From: Streptomyces sp. Edi2
Lineage (GTDB): Bacteria; Actinomycetota; Actinomycetes; Streptomycetales; Streptomycetaceae
DNA: 64,000 nucleotides
NCBI RefSeq assembly: GCF_040253635.1
Contig: NZ_JBEJGX010000003.1
Location: 1,426,001-1,490,000 of the forward strand
Direction: 5' to 3'
The notes beneath the pieces were generated by a model, which was not told the origin of the DNA, did no database searches, and saw nothing but the letters and a program-made list of their open reading frames with translations. Positions 8,892 through 16,566 of the stretch are shown here, in pieces. Made by a program: the position numbers and the translations under genes. How positions within the stretch are numbered: the stretch's first letter is position 1; every line of letters begins with the position of its first letter.

Positions 8892-9761
8892 GTGGACTCT
8901 GAAGCGATCACGGTTGGGCTGCTGCATCCTGGCAGCATGGGCGCCGCCTTCGGCGCCCAGTTGCGACGGCACAACGTGCAGGTGTTGTGGTGCGCGGACG
9001 GCCGCAGCAGCCGGTCCCGGGCACGGGCCGAGAACGCCGGTCTGGAAGACGTACATCACCTTCCGCAGCTGGTGGCGCACTCCGATGTGCTGCTGTCTCT
9101 GTGCCCGCCTGCCGCGGCGGTGGATGTCGCACAGCAGGTGGCTGCCTGCGGCTTCGACGGCCGGTTGTACATCGAGGCGAACGCGATCACGCCGCGCCGC
9201 GTCAGGGATGTCGCAGAGCTTCTTCCCGGCGCCGTGGTCATCGATGGCGCGGTGGTCGGCTCCCCGCCGGTGGGTGGCAAGCAGCCCACGTTGTATCTGT
9301 CCGGCCCCGCTGACGGCTGCTCTCAGGTCGCGTCCCTGTTTGCCGCGAGTGACGTAAAACCCCATGTGCTGGGTGCCGAGGTGGGTACGGCCTCTGCGCT
9401 GAAGCTGTCGTATTCGAGTTACCAGAAGGTCTCCCGCATCCTGGCGGCGCTCGCCTACGGCGTCGCTGATGCGAACGGCGTTGCCGACGAGCTCGTCAAG
9501 ATCGCCGGGAAACGGGGTGGCAGCTACCTGACCGAGACTGGCTACATCCCCAAGACTGCCTCCCGTGCCTGGCGCTGGGGCCCTGAACTGCACGATGCAG
9601 CAGATCTGCTGCGGGAGGCCGGGCTGCCGGACGATCTGATGCGAGCAGCCAGCGGAGTTCTTCACCAGTGGGCGGGCGCCCGAGACCGTGAACTCACCGT
9701 CGCCGAGGCGCTCGCGCTCCTGCATGTCGACCACGGTCGTGAGGGGCATGACGAACCATAG
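8892..9761 (+). CDS. 6-phosphogluconate dehydrogenase-like NAD(P)-binding protein (DUF1932 C-terminus)
   Basis: 289-residue beta-hydroxyacid-dehydrogenase-like protein. The N-terminal Rossmann fold begins VGLLHPGSMGAAFGAQL, where the family GxGxMG is seen as HPGSMG, typical of the DUF1932 subgroup. The middle contains VIDGAVVGSPP, and the C-terminal helical part includes GTASALKLSYSSYQK, which holds the catalytic lysine position of this superfamily. The predicted role is oxidation or reduction of a small hydroxy-acid or imine; the substrate is unknown. GTG start at 8892 with AAAGGACC upstream. It is coupled to the HAD gene and converges with the kinase gene, 25 nt away. Confidence 0.78.
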   Translation: MDSEAITVGLLHPGSMGAAFGAQLRRHNVQVLWCADGRSSRSRARAENAGLEDVHHLPQLVAHSDVLLSLCPPAAAVDVAQQVAACGFDGRLYIEANAITPRRVRDVAELLPGAVVIDGAVVGSPPVGGKQPTLYLSGPADGCSQVASLFAASDVKPHVLGAEVGTASALKLSYSSYQKVSRILAALAYGVADANGVADELVKIAGKRGGSYLTETGYIPKTASRAWRWGPELHDAADLLREAGLPDDLMRAASGVLHQWAGARDRELTVAEALALLHVDHGREGHDEP

Positions 9762-9786
9762 CCGGGTCCGCGCGGTTCGCCCGCGG

Positions 9787-10338
9787 TCAGATACCGCGGC
9801 GAATCAGCAGATCGATCTTTTGCGCCGCCTCTGCAGGCGAGATGACGTCGGTATCGATCCGTAGGTCCCAAGCGAAATCCGTGCTGGTCTCGATCTCCCG
9901 GGCCGTCGCGTCCCAGGCGGAGAGGCGGGCTTCGGTATCACTGTCACCACGCCCCTTGGAGCGGTTCGCGGTGCTCTCCCGCGAACACCACAGGAGCACG
10001 CTGTTCCACGAGGCGGGGAACTTCTCCGCCACCGCTTCAATCCCTGCGATCTGCCCGAGATGCAGGATGGGAATGCACCCGTCCTGCATGGCCTGGGCAA
10101 GGCTGGGACGGTCCACGAGGTAGATGTTGCCGTACCTGTGGTTGCGGTAGATCACGTCTCCGCGTGCCTCAAGCTCTGCGAGCTGCTCGGCGGTCCCCAT
10201 GCGGTAGCCATGGGTGCGGCCACTACCAATCTTGAGACGCGTGAACGCGCGATAGGCGTCGTTGAAGTCGCACAGTGCCGTGGTGATGGTGTCCTTCCCG
10301 GATGCGGGTGGACCGTACAGCAGAATGCCCTGGCTCAT
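9787..10338 (-). CDS. Guanylate-kinase-like P-loop protein
   Basis: 183-residue P-loop protein with Walker A GPPASGKDT at residues 9-17 and a layout like the guanylate-kinase or nucleoside-monophosphate-kinase group (RLKIGSGRTHGYRMGT, then LVDRPSLAQAMQDGCIPILHLGQIAG). It probably transfers phosphate from ATP to a small molecule. It is shorter and more divergent than housekeeping guanylate kinase, so a specialised substrate is likely (inference). The ATG at 10338 overlaps the stop of the upstream HTH-kinase gene (ATGA), so the two are translationally coupled and probably act together. Confidence 0.65.
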   Translation of the reverse strand: MSQGILLYGPPASGKDTITTALCDFNDAYRAFTRLKIGSGRTHGYRMGTAEQLAELEARGDVIYRNHRYGNIYLVDRPSLAQAMQDGCIPILHLGQIAGIEAVAEKFPASWNSVLLWCSRESTANRSKGRGDSDTEARLSAWDATAREIETSTDFAWDLRIDTDVISPAEAAQKIDLLIRRGI

Positions 10339-11345
10339 GCGAACACGGTCCCGAAGACCTGCCGAACCTGATCAGTGAGGGAGATCGCCGTACCGAGACG
10401 GTTGTCGACCACCAAGTGCGGTACAACCGGCCGAATTTCCGGATCAATCGTCGCCGCGTACTCGTCCCAGTTCTGCAACTTCCAGCTGTCGCGGGCTGCC
10501 GAGCGGAAGCTGATGTACTCGTGCATGGTCTCAAGGTCACACCGGATCCAGATGACCGCCACCGTCACTCCCCGTGCCTCACACCGGTTGATCAACCGGC
10601 GCATCCACCGCTCGTCGCTCACCTCGGCAACGAATGGCGCGGTGAGCACAGTGCTGATCGAACAGTCGACATTGGCGTAGGCGGTCTCCAGCAAGCACTG
10701 GTACTCCAAGGGCCGCACCTTCTCCCGATATGCCGGGGAGTGGCGGTCGTTTGGATCGCTTCCCAACTCGACGAGCAGCCGCTCAACAAGCGGTCGGGTG
10801 ATGGGATCTTTATCGAGGACCGGCCACCCGGTGAGCCGCGAGATGAACCGTGAGAACTCCGACTTCCCACTGCCGGCGAGGCCGCCCACCATCAAGAGGG
10901 TGGGTCGATTCGGATCGCCGCCCGTGTGACGACGTTTCCACGCATCAATGATGCGCTGCTGAACCTCCTGCCCCTTGCTGTCGGCACTACCCGGAGCGAT
11001 CTGCAGTACCGCGCGCTCAACGGCTAGCACGTGGTCGCCGAGCGGCTCCACCTTCGAGGGCGTGAGCCGGAGCTGCGTCTGCTCACCCGGCAACGCCTTC
11101 CGGAACCCCAACTCAGGCTCGGTAGCCCGGTACAGAAGGCAGTAGGCCCGGCGGTAGTGCGGGCCGGGATACACCTCACCCTGCTCGTGCTGCCACAACG
11201 TTTGGAAGTTCGCTGCCGGCACGGTGAGTCCGGCGGCGCGCGCCACTTCACGTAGCCGCTCACCGGCACCCTCAAGCGTCAGGCCATGTGCTTCGCGCAT
11301 GGAGCGAAGCTGGCCCGGATGCCACCCCGCGCGGGTCTTCGCCAT
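10335..11345 (-). CDS. HTH (XRE-like) domain fused to a P-loop kinase/AAA domain
   Basis: 336-residue fusion. The N-terminal part (HPGQLRSMREAHGLTLEGAG...TLWQHEQGEVYPGPHYRRAY) looks like an XRE-type helix-turn-helix. The C-terminal part is a zeta-toxin/AAA_33-like P-loop kinase with Walker A GGLAGSGKSE, VLDKDPITRP after it, and a lid-like segment rich in arginine. It may sense a nucleotide or small metabolite and regulate the locus, or phosphorylate a metabolite. I chose the ATG at 11345; an ATG at 11375 in the same frame adds 10 residues but has no better ribosome site. It is coupled to the downstream small kinase and diverges from the XRE remnant at 11569. Confidence 0.62.
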   Translation of the reverse strand: MAKTRAGWHPGQLRSMREAHGLTLEGAGERLREVARAAGLTVPAANFQTLWQHEQGEVYPGPHYRRAYCLLYRATEPELGFRKALPGEQTQLRLTPSKVEPLGDHVLAVERAVLQIAPGSADSKGQEVQQRIIDAWKRRHTGGDPNRPTLLMVGGLAGSGKSEFSRFISRLTGWPVLDKDPITRPLVERLLVELGSDPNDRHSPAYREKVRPLEYQCLLETAYANVDCSISTVLTAPFVAEVSDERWMRRLINRCEARGVTVAVIWIRCDLETMHEYISFRSAARDSWKLQNWDEYAATIDPEIRPVVPHLVVDNRLGTAISLTDQVRQVFGTVFA

Positions 11346-11568
11346 GACTTCTACCGCCTGCCCGTTACTCACCATGATCGGGACACTAAGTCTGCCCCGC
11401 GCGAACGCATGTGTAAGCGGATGTTGAAAAGTCACGTCGCTCGATGATGAGCGGCTTGGCCAAGCACCAGTGATACTCCGCGGCACCGAACGCAGATGTG
11501 ATGGGCCCCACCCCGGCGGAGGACCTGCCGGAGCCAAGGTTGATCACTCGGCGAGGGAGACGATCACA

Positions 11569-12000
11569 GTGTCGAGACCGCGAACTACCGAGGTAGCTGC
11601 TGCGTGGGGCGGTCGCCGGTGCACCGCCTGCCGGTGCCACTTGAGCCGGTATAACAGCGACACCGTCTGTTCCGCCTGTAACCGCACTGAGACTGTGGCA
11701 CAGCCAGCGTGTCCCTTCGTCCCGACCCAGGTGTGGACCTACGAGGACATCAAAGACTCCTTAGTTCAGCGGGACTTCGGCAGGCTCTGCCAGCTCGTAC
11801 GAGAACGCGGCCATCTCCGTCAGGAGGACATAGCGCTCCTGACAGGCCTGAGCCAGGCTTTCCTATCGATGCTTGAGTCTGGACAGCGGAGGCTCACGAA
11901 CATCGATCGCATCATCGTGCTTCTGGACGGCTTGAACGCACCCGCTGATCTCACAGGCCCGATGCTCCGTCAGTCCCCCTCGGGCCGGCTCCACCGTGCC
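11569..12000 (+). pseudogene. Truncated XRE-family regulator with N-terminal zinc ribbon
   Basis: The first ~140 codons read as an intact N-terminus: GTG start with GAGGGAG upstream, a CxxC...CxxC zinc-ribbon-like segment (CTACRCHL and CSACNRT), then an HTH (LRQEDIALLTGLSQAFLSML). Related Streptomyces proteins are about 400 residues with a helical repeat tail. Here the similarity stops after about residue 138 and the frame runs into unrelated sequence, coinciding with the start of a TniB-like fragment in another frame. It therefore looks like a deletion junction. The DNA-binding part could still be made as a short protein ending at 12081. Confidence 0.62.
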
Positions 12001-12014
12001 AAGCGGTGTCCTGA

Positions 12015-12579
12015 CCCGGCCGCGGGCACGAGGTCGCCAACCAGCTCAAGTACCTCTCCAACGTCTTCCCCCTCACCCTGATCTACGTCGGTGTCGGCGT
12101 TCAGGAGCGCGGCATCCTGCACGAGGGCTTCGAGCCGGGCAACAGCCCGCTCGCCCAGTTCGGCCGCCGCACCACCGCGCTGACGCTGGCCCCGTTTCAG
12201 GTCGCCGACGAGGAAGGCCGCCGCCAGTGGCGGCTGCTGCTCAAGACGATCGAGCACAAGCTCGTCCTCGCCGACACCTATCCCGGCATGCTCGCCGAGG
12301 ACCTCTCGGACTACCTCTTCGCCCGGTCCACCGGCCACTTCGCCTCCCTGATGGCGCTGATCAACCGCAGCTGCCTGCGCGCGATCCGCACCGGCGCCGA
12401 GCGCCTGGACGAGGAGCTGATGAGCCGCGACCGTTGCCGGAGCCCGGCTCGCCCTGGCAGGCCGATTCCTCCAATACCTCGGAGGCAACCTCACCCGCTC
12501 CGCCGAAAAGCACTGGCGTGACATGTTCGGCGACGGGGGCCAGGAGTACACGCCGACGAGCAACGCATCGACGGCGTAG
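12015..12579 (+). pseudogene. TniB-like transposition ATPase remnant (C-terminal part)
   Basis: In the frame with codons starting at 12021 the reading is RGHEVANQLKYLSNVFPLTL followed by IYVGVGVQERGI and LTLAPFQVADEEGRRQWRLL. This fits the C-terminal half of TniB/TnsC-type AAA ATPases, which assist Mu-like and Tn7-like transposases. The N-terminal part with its Walker motifs is missing and an in-frame TGA precedes the fragment at 12012. Near 12440 the coding potential shifts frame and continues as LALAGRFLQYLGGNLTRSAE to a TAG at 12577. The whole is a broken remnant of a transposition module whose transposase and TniQ genes are not seen. Confidence 0.55.
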
Positions 12580-12693
12580 TACGCGTCTTGCTTGCCCGGG
12601 CGATCGACCAGGCAGCCGAAAGGCCCGGGGCTTATGACCGCAGCCTTCTTCGCCCTGGAGGGTCAACGATGAAAAGGTTTACTGCTCAGATGA

Positions 12694-13218
12694 ATGGAAT
12701 CGGGGGCGGATCCACGAAGAGTCCGCGTTGAAATGGAAGCACGTTCCAGCTACCGCATCATGTGCCTGGCTGGCATCCGTCAACTCGACCTCACGCAGCA
12801 CTGCCTGAAGACCTTCGCCGACTGTGACAAGCCCCGGATCGACCGGCGGAAGCAGCATCAGACGCTGTGGCTGCCGGCAACGAATCCGCCGGCTGCCTGG
12901 TATGTATACCCCCTTCCGTTCTCATGGGACTGGCCCCGGAATGCCCATCTGGCGTTTGAGCATGCGCCGGGCGAAACCTGGGAGGGCGACACCATGGTGC
13001 CCGGCATCGAGGTGCGGCTGGCTAACGCGCGGCCCATCTTCGGCTGGGGTGAGCACTCCATCCCGGCCGACGCTCCACTGCGTCGGGCGAGACTGCACCG
13101 GACCTGCCGCAACTGGCAGTTCGCCTGGTGGCTGCGGGCCAACCGAGCAGTTCCTGAAGCCGAACCCTCTGCCGCCACTGCACACCCCGAAGGTCCGGAG
13201 CAGTTGCTGCTCAGGTAG
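12694..13218 (+). CDS. Hypothetical protein, possibly a fragment
   Basis: 174-residue open frame with reasonable coding character (tryptophan-rich: AWYVYPLPFSWDWPRNAHL, GETWEGD, NWQFAWWLRAN). I do not recognise the family. The N-terminal ~20 residues are poor and the true start may be further in. It has no signal peptide or membrane segment. It lies just downstream of the TniB remnant and directly before a strong terminator hairpin, so it may be the tail of another damaged mobile-element gene. Confidence 0.35.
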   Translation: MESGADPRRVRVEMEARSSYRIMCLAGIRQLDLTQHCLKTFADCDKPRIDRRKQHQTLWLPATNPPAAWYVYPLPFSWDWPRNAHLAFEHAPGETWEGDTMVPGIEVRLANARPIFGWGEHSIPADAPLRRARLHRTCRNWQFAWWLRANRAVPEAEPSAATAHPEGPEQLLLR

Positions 13219-13224
13219 CCCAGA

Positions 13225-13254
13225 GCGGGGCCGGGTCACAGAACCTGGCCCCGC
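13225..13254 (+). terminator. Rho-independent-like hairpin
   Basis: Arms GCGGGGCCGGGT (13225-13236) and ACCTGGCCCCGC (13243-13254) with a 6-nt loop, one mismatch. It closes the hypothetical gene that ends at 13218. Confidence 0.6.
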
Positions 13255-13342
13255 CTGGGTTCGTAAAGAGCGTCGAACCCGGTGGGGACAACCGACGTCC
13301 GCATTTGTGGGCATGCATGCGAAGAATTTATGGATTCCGACA

Positions 13343-15544
13343 TTACCTCAAAAGACTCCTATAGACTTCCGAATGACGGAACTTATACGAGGGCCCCGCC
13401 TTCCGCAGAACACCGAGCTTATGGGCATGCTCGAGAAACGTCATGAGCCGCAGTGGCGTTTGACTGAGAATTGCCCTGAGTGGGCGGGCGATCACGAACA
13501 TCCCCCAGGCCGTATATCGAAAGGCGAAAAAGATCCCAACGACAAGTCCGATAATCACTCCCAGACCACAGAACGCCACGGCAAACACCACCACAACCTC
13601 GTCTACCATTTCAGGAGGGGTGGTTGGCGGGAGGGAAAAGCACGCCCCTAGCACGGCGGCTACGGAAATCGCCGTAGAACCTGCCCATATAGCGAATATC
13701 TTCACGAACGTCCTACGGTCAATTCGCAGGCTTCCCAGTGGGCTAATTGGCAGCGCCGTGTCCGCGGTGCGTGGAGTCCAGCAAAAACCCATGAGGAATA
13801 GGACGACTCCGCAAGCAATCCACCCGATCGACTGAGTCGAGAAAAGAATGCTCGCCAGGTTCGGCCCTTCACGCATATGCAAAGTTCCGGCATAGCTCTC
13901 GTCCATCGACTGGCGCGTCATCCTGGCCACGCAGCCAGCCGCAGCGCCGATCAGGGCGATATAGGGCTTGAACTTCCAACGGACACCATTCGTCAAGACC
14001 CTGTAGGAGCTCCTGAGCACTGACCGCAAAGTAAGGAAAGTCAGCAACGCAAAGATAGCAGGGATCGTGAACGCGACGGCGGATACTCTCTCGTGGAGCA
14101 GAGGAAGGAAGAGAAGGAGGAAGGTCGCCAGTGCCAGTCCTAGACTCGTCCATGTCACCGTTCGTCGCGATACACGGTGGAAATCCCACCATCTGATCTC
14201 TGTTGCTCCGCCAAGGGTCAGGCTCATATGTCGGGCAATGGCACGATGTGCGCGCACCGCCCTCTCCGGGGTGAGTCGCCCTCGCGGACTTCCAGAGGCA
14301 TCGCCTGAATACACAGCAGGGATATACGCACGAAAGAGATACTTCTTGACGGCTTCCGCATCGGGAAACCGGGATCGGTCACACAATTCGTCAGGTGAAG
14401 GTACCGCGTGTGCGCCACTCGCGGGTCTGGCCTTGTAAATAGTTCGACAGACAAACAGGGCCAGAGGCGTACGCAAGGCTTCTCCCAGCACGCTATTGCT
14501 ACCGAGCTCTTGAACGATCGAGTCCCAGCGCCTCGCGGTCTGGGTGCCCGCACCCCCAGAGTCACGCAACAGGTAGTCGCGAGCTTCTGCCGCAGGCACG
14601 GGACTCACTTCAATCCCCGCCGCCCCGGTTAGGCGAATGCCAGCACCTGAACCAACCGTCAAGGCCGATCGGAAGTCTTCCGTACGACTGGACAAAACCA
14701 TCGGCAGTCCCATCAGAAGGGACTGATTAATCTTATCTAGGACCGAGTACCTGCTCTGGCTGGGAACTTCGTCGAATCCATCCAGGATCGGCAAGATGAA
14801 CTTTCTCTTGAGAAGAGCACTTGCCTTACTTGGGGAGCCTTCTTCATCCAGATAAGGGTACTCGGTGAACGGATGCTCAAGAATCAGCCGCTCACTCATC
14901 CAAGAGTGAAGGTCGTGATCGTCAGGGTTCCATTCAGCCAGCGGAAAGATAACTGGCACGGGACCTCCGCTTTCCCTCTTTTCCAGCAGGTCCCATTGGA
15001 GCCGGGAAAGCAAAATCGTCTTTCCGGCTCCAGGCTCCCCGAGCACAACGAGTCGGCCGGTCGGGCAACGTTCGAGTATCTTAGTTAGATCATTCCCCTG
15101 ACCATCAAGATCATCAACGCGCGTGAGCCAATCAGCGGATTGGTCAGCCGTAAACCCTGGGAAGTTTCTGGCAACTTTACTTTGCTCTTCCAGGTCGTCA
15201 ACTAGGTCGCTTGGGGCTGCCGTCCATGGAACTGGCATGGGGTAAGGATCGTTGAGGCGGAATCTGCGTTCTGTTTGAGCGCGTTCTTCGATAAGCCCTT
15301 GCGCCAGTCTGTCAGCCGCATCGTGCAAGCTCTTACCGCTTACGCGCTCGAACCGGGAAGTGCGTGAGCTGTTCCAGGTGATGAAAAGGCTCGCTACGCC
15401 CGAGAGGCCGGTGAAAGCCGCAAGGACTGGTAGTCCCTTCGAGCCCGACATGCTCAAGCCTCTTGCCGCCCAGAAGGCCATGCAGACAGCAAATGCCGCA
15501 AACGCTGCGACTGTGAACTTGTACCAAAACCCCCTGCGCATCAT
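13343..15544 (-). CDS. Membrane-anchored NACHT-domain NTPase
   Basis: 733-residue STAND-type NTPase. Two hydrophobic segments near residues 9-27 and 38-57 form an N-terminal membrane hairpin. The NACHT core follows with Walker A LGEPGAGKTILL (169-180), Walker B with the NACHT-type acidic run LPILDGFDEVP (251-261), and SSRTEDF as sensor 1. The C-terminal half has about six further hydrophobic segments (e.g. LGLALATFLLLFLPLL and VVVVFAVAFCGLGVIIGLVV) and ends with a short FRHSEVYRSLLR helix. No leucine-rich or other repeat sensor is visible. Bacterial NACHT proteins are known in anti-phage defence, and this one sits alone among mobile-element remnants; here the role is inference. Codon usage is clearly less G/C-biased than in the chromosomal genes. 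The first ATG (15544) has only a weak ribosome site. Confidence 0.85.
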   Translation of the reverse strand: MMRRGFWYKFTVAAFAAFAVCMAFWAARGLSMSGSKGLPVLAAFTGLSGVASLFITWNSSRTSRFERVSGKSLHDAADRLAQGLIEERAQTERRFRLNDPYPMPVPWTAAPSDLVDDLEEQSKVARNFPGFTADQSADWLTRVDDLDGQGNDLTKILERCPTGRLVVLGEPGAGKTILLSRLQWDLLEKRESGGPVPVIFPLAEWNPDDHDLHSWMSERLILEHPFTEYPYLDEEGSPSKASALLKRKFILPILDGFDEVPSQSRYSVLDKINQSLLMGLPMVLSSRTEDFRSALTVGSGAGIRLTGAAGIEVSPVPAAEARDYLLRDSGGAGTQTARRWDSIVQELGSNSVLGEALRTPLALFVCRTIYKARPASGAHAVPSPDELCDRSRFPDAEAVKKYLFRAYIPAVYSGDASGSPRGRLTPERAVRAHRAIARHMSLTLGGATEIRWWDFHRVSRRTVTWTSLGLALATFLLLFLPLLHERVSAVAFTIPAIFALLTFLTLRSVLRSSYRVLTNGVRWKFKPYIALIGAAAGCVARMTRQSMDESYAGTLHMREGPNLASILFSTQSIGWIACGVVLFLMGFCWTPRTADTALPISPLGSLRIDRRTFVKIFAIWAGSTAISVAAVLGACFSLPPTTPPEMVDEVVVVFAVAFCGLGVIIGLVVGIFFAFRYTAWGMFVIARPLRAILSQTPLRLMTFLEHAHKLGVLRKAGPSYKFRHSEVYRSLLR

Positions 15545-15836
15545 GCGGCAATTATGCCGCTGGGCTCCTCGAAGCCGCAGGACTACAGAGCATCAAGCGA
15601 CGGCTCTCCTTCGGGCTTCGGTCCTTCAGTGAACGCTTCCTGGCGGTATGACTCGCTCGATGCTGGGTTGAGTGACCGGGCCAGCTACCGCCTGAGCGCG
15701 CTCGCGGAGCTGCGGAGTCCGGCTCATCAGCCCGAGGGAACTACCGCCTGCTCCGGCACCTGAGGTGTCTGCGCCAGTGGTCTGCCTCTTCAGTCAGAGA
15801 TCATGGAGGTAGGCGCGGGGCCCAGGAGTCGTGTTC

Positions 15837-16076
15837 ATGGGCCGCCCCGACCGCGCCACGCGGGCCGCCATCACTCAGCGCCGCGCCGACGCAATCGATC
15901 TGCGTCTGGCTGGGGTCGACTGGCTGACCATAGGCCGCAAACTCGCCGCCGCCCCGGCCATCAACAGCGACGGGATCGCGTATCCGCAGGGCTACGGCAT
16001 CGAGAAGTACCGTCAGGGCCTGGAGCAGCCCAGCGACAAGCGGCTGATCGAGCTCGCCTGTAAGGATTCCCAATGA
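15837..16076 (+). CDS. Small HTH-type DNA-binding protein
   Basis: 79-residue basic protein starting MGRPDRATRAAITQRRADAI, followed by LRLAGVDWLTIGRKLA, a helix-turn-helix of the homeodomain/terminase small subunit type often seen in Streptomyces phages and integrative elements. AGGAG lies 8 nt before the ATG; a GTG two codons earlier is also possible. Related proteins often continue further, so this may be shortened. It lies upstream of the integrase on the same strand, separated by about 490 nt. Confidence 0.55.
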   Translation: MGRPDRATRAAITQRRADAIDLRLAGVDWLTIGRKLAAAPAINSDGIAYPQGYGIEKYRQGLEQPSDKRLIELACKDSQ

Positions 16077-16331
16077 TGCTTGTCAACTGGCGGGCGTCAT
16101 GTTCCGCGTAGGCGGAGATCGCGCCGACAGAGCCGTCCACCCCCGCTCCCAGCGGGGGCAGCGCCTTGAGCAGCACGCAACTTCATTATCAGCATGGGTA
16201 CCCCCATGGAGCGGCTGCTCAGACACCTCCGATGACCGCCCACCTCTGGGATTTTTCAGGGACTTTCAGCTCTGTCAGAGGGAGTTTCGAGGGACTTTCG
16301 GCCGCCTAAGGCGGCAAGCGCTTGAAAGGCC

Positions 16332-16367
16332 GGAAAGGGCCTCCGACGCAGGTCAGAGGCCCTTTCC
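16332..16367. terminator. Perfect 12-bp stem hairpin
   Basis: Arms GGAAAGGGCCTC (16332-16343) and GAGGCCCTTTCC (16356-16367), fully complementary, loop 12 nt. It probably insulates the integrase from upstream transcription. Confidence 0.6.
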
Positions 16368-16385
16368 AAGACGAAGTCCCAGGTG

Positions 16386-16420
16386 GCGGCGGACGAGTCG
16401 GCCTGTACGCCGGGTTCTGT
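16386..16420 (-). other. RNase P RNA 3'-end-like sequence, candidate att core
   Basis: Read on the minus strand this is ACAGAACCCGGCGTACAGGC followed by CGACTCGTCCGCCGC, the universally conserved 3' portion of type A bacterial rnpB. The similarity ends abruptly on the 5' side, where the rest of rnpB is absent. Tyrosine integrases often target the 3' ends of structural RNA genes and leave such a fragment as one att site. The adjacent integrase makes that the likely explanation. Confidence 0.6.
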
Positions 16421-16566
16421 GCCCCGATGCGGAGGCTTGCGCCCCCGGATGAGTGGCCACGTAGCAAAAATCTCTCCCGCAGCCCACATTTGGCACGGCC
16501 GGAATTCCGAGCTACAACAACACCCCCTGGCGGGAAGACCCGTCGGGGACGCTCGGACGGATTGGT

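Larger units (their letters stand above)
16077..16566. other. Non-coding stretch upstream of the integrase
   Basis: 490 bp without a convincing gene. It contains a CCCCGCTCCCAGCGGGG-type hairpin near 16141, two copies of AGGGACTTTC (near 16257 and 16290), the terminator at 16332-16367, and the RNase P RNA 3'-end-like stretch at 16386-16420. Its features fit the attachment/control region of an integrative element. Confidence 0.5.

Noticed and set aside
16380..16480. A complete RNase P RNA gene
   Set aside because: Only ~35 nt of the 3' end match; upstream conserved rnpB regions (P4 and the L15 loop) are absent. It fits an att fragment, not a functional RNA.
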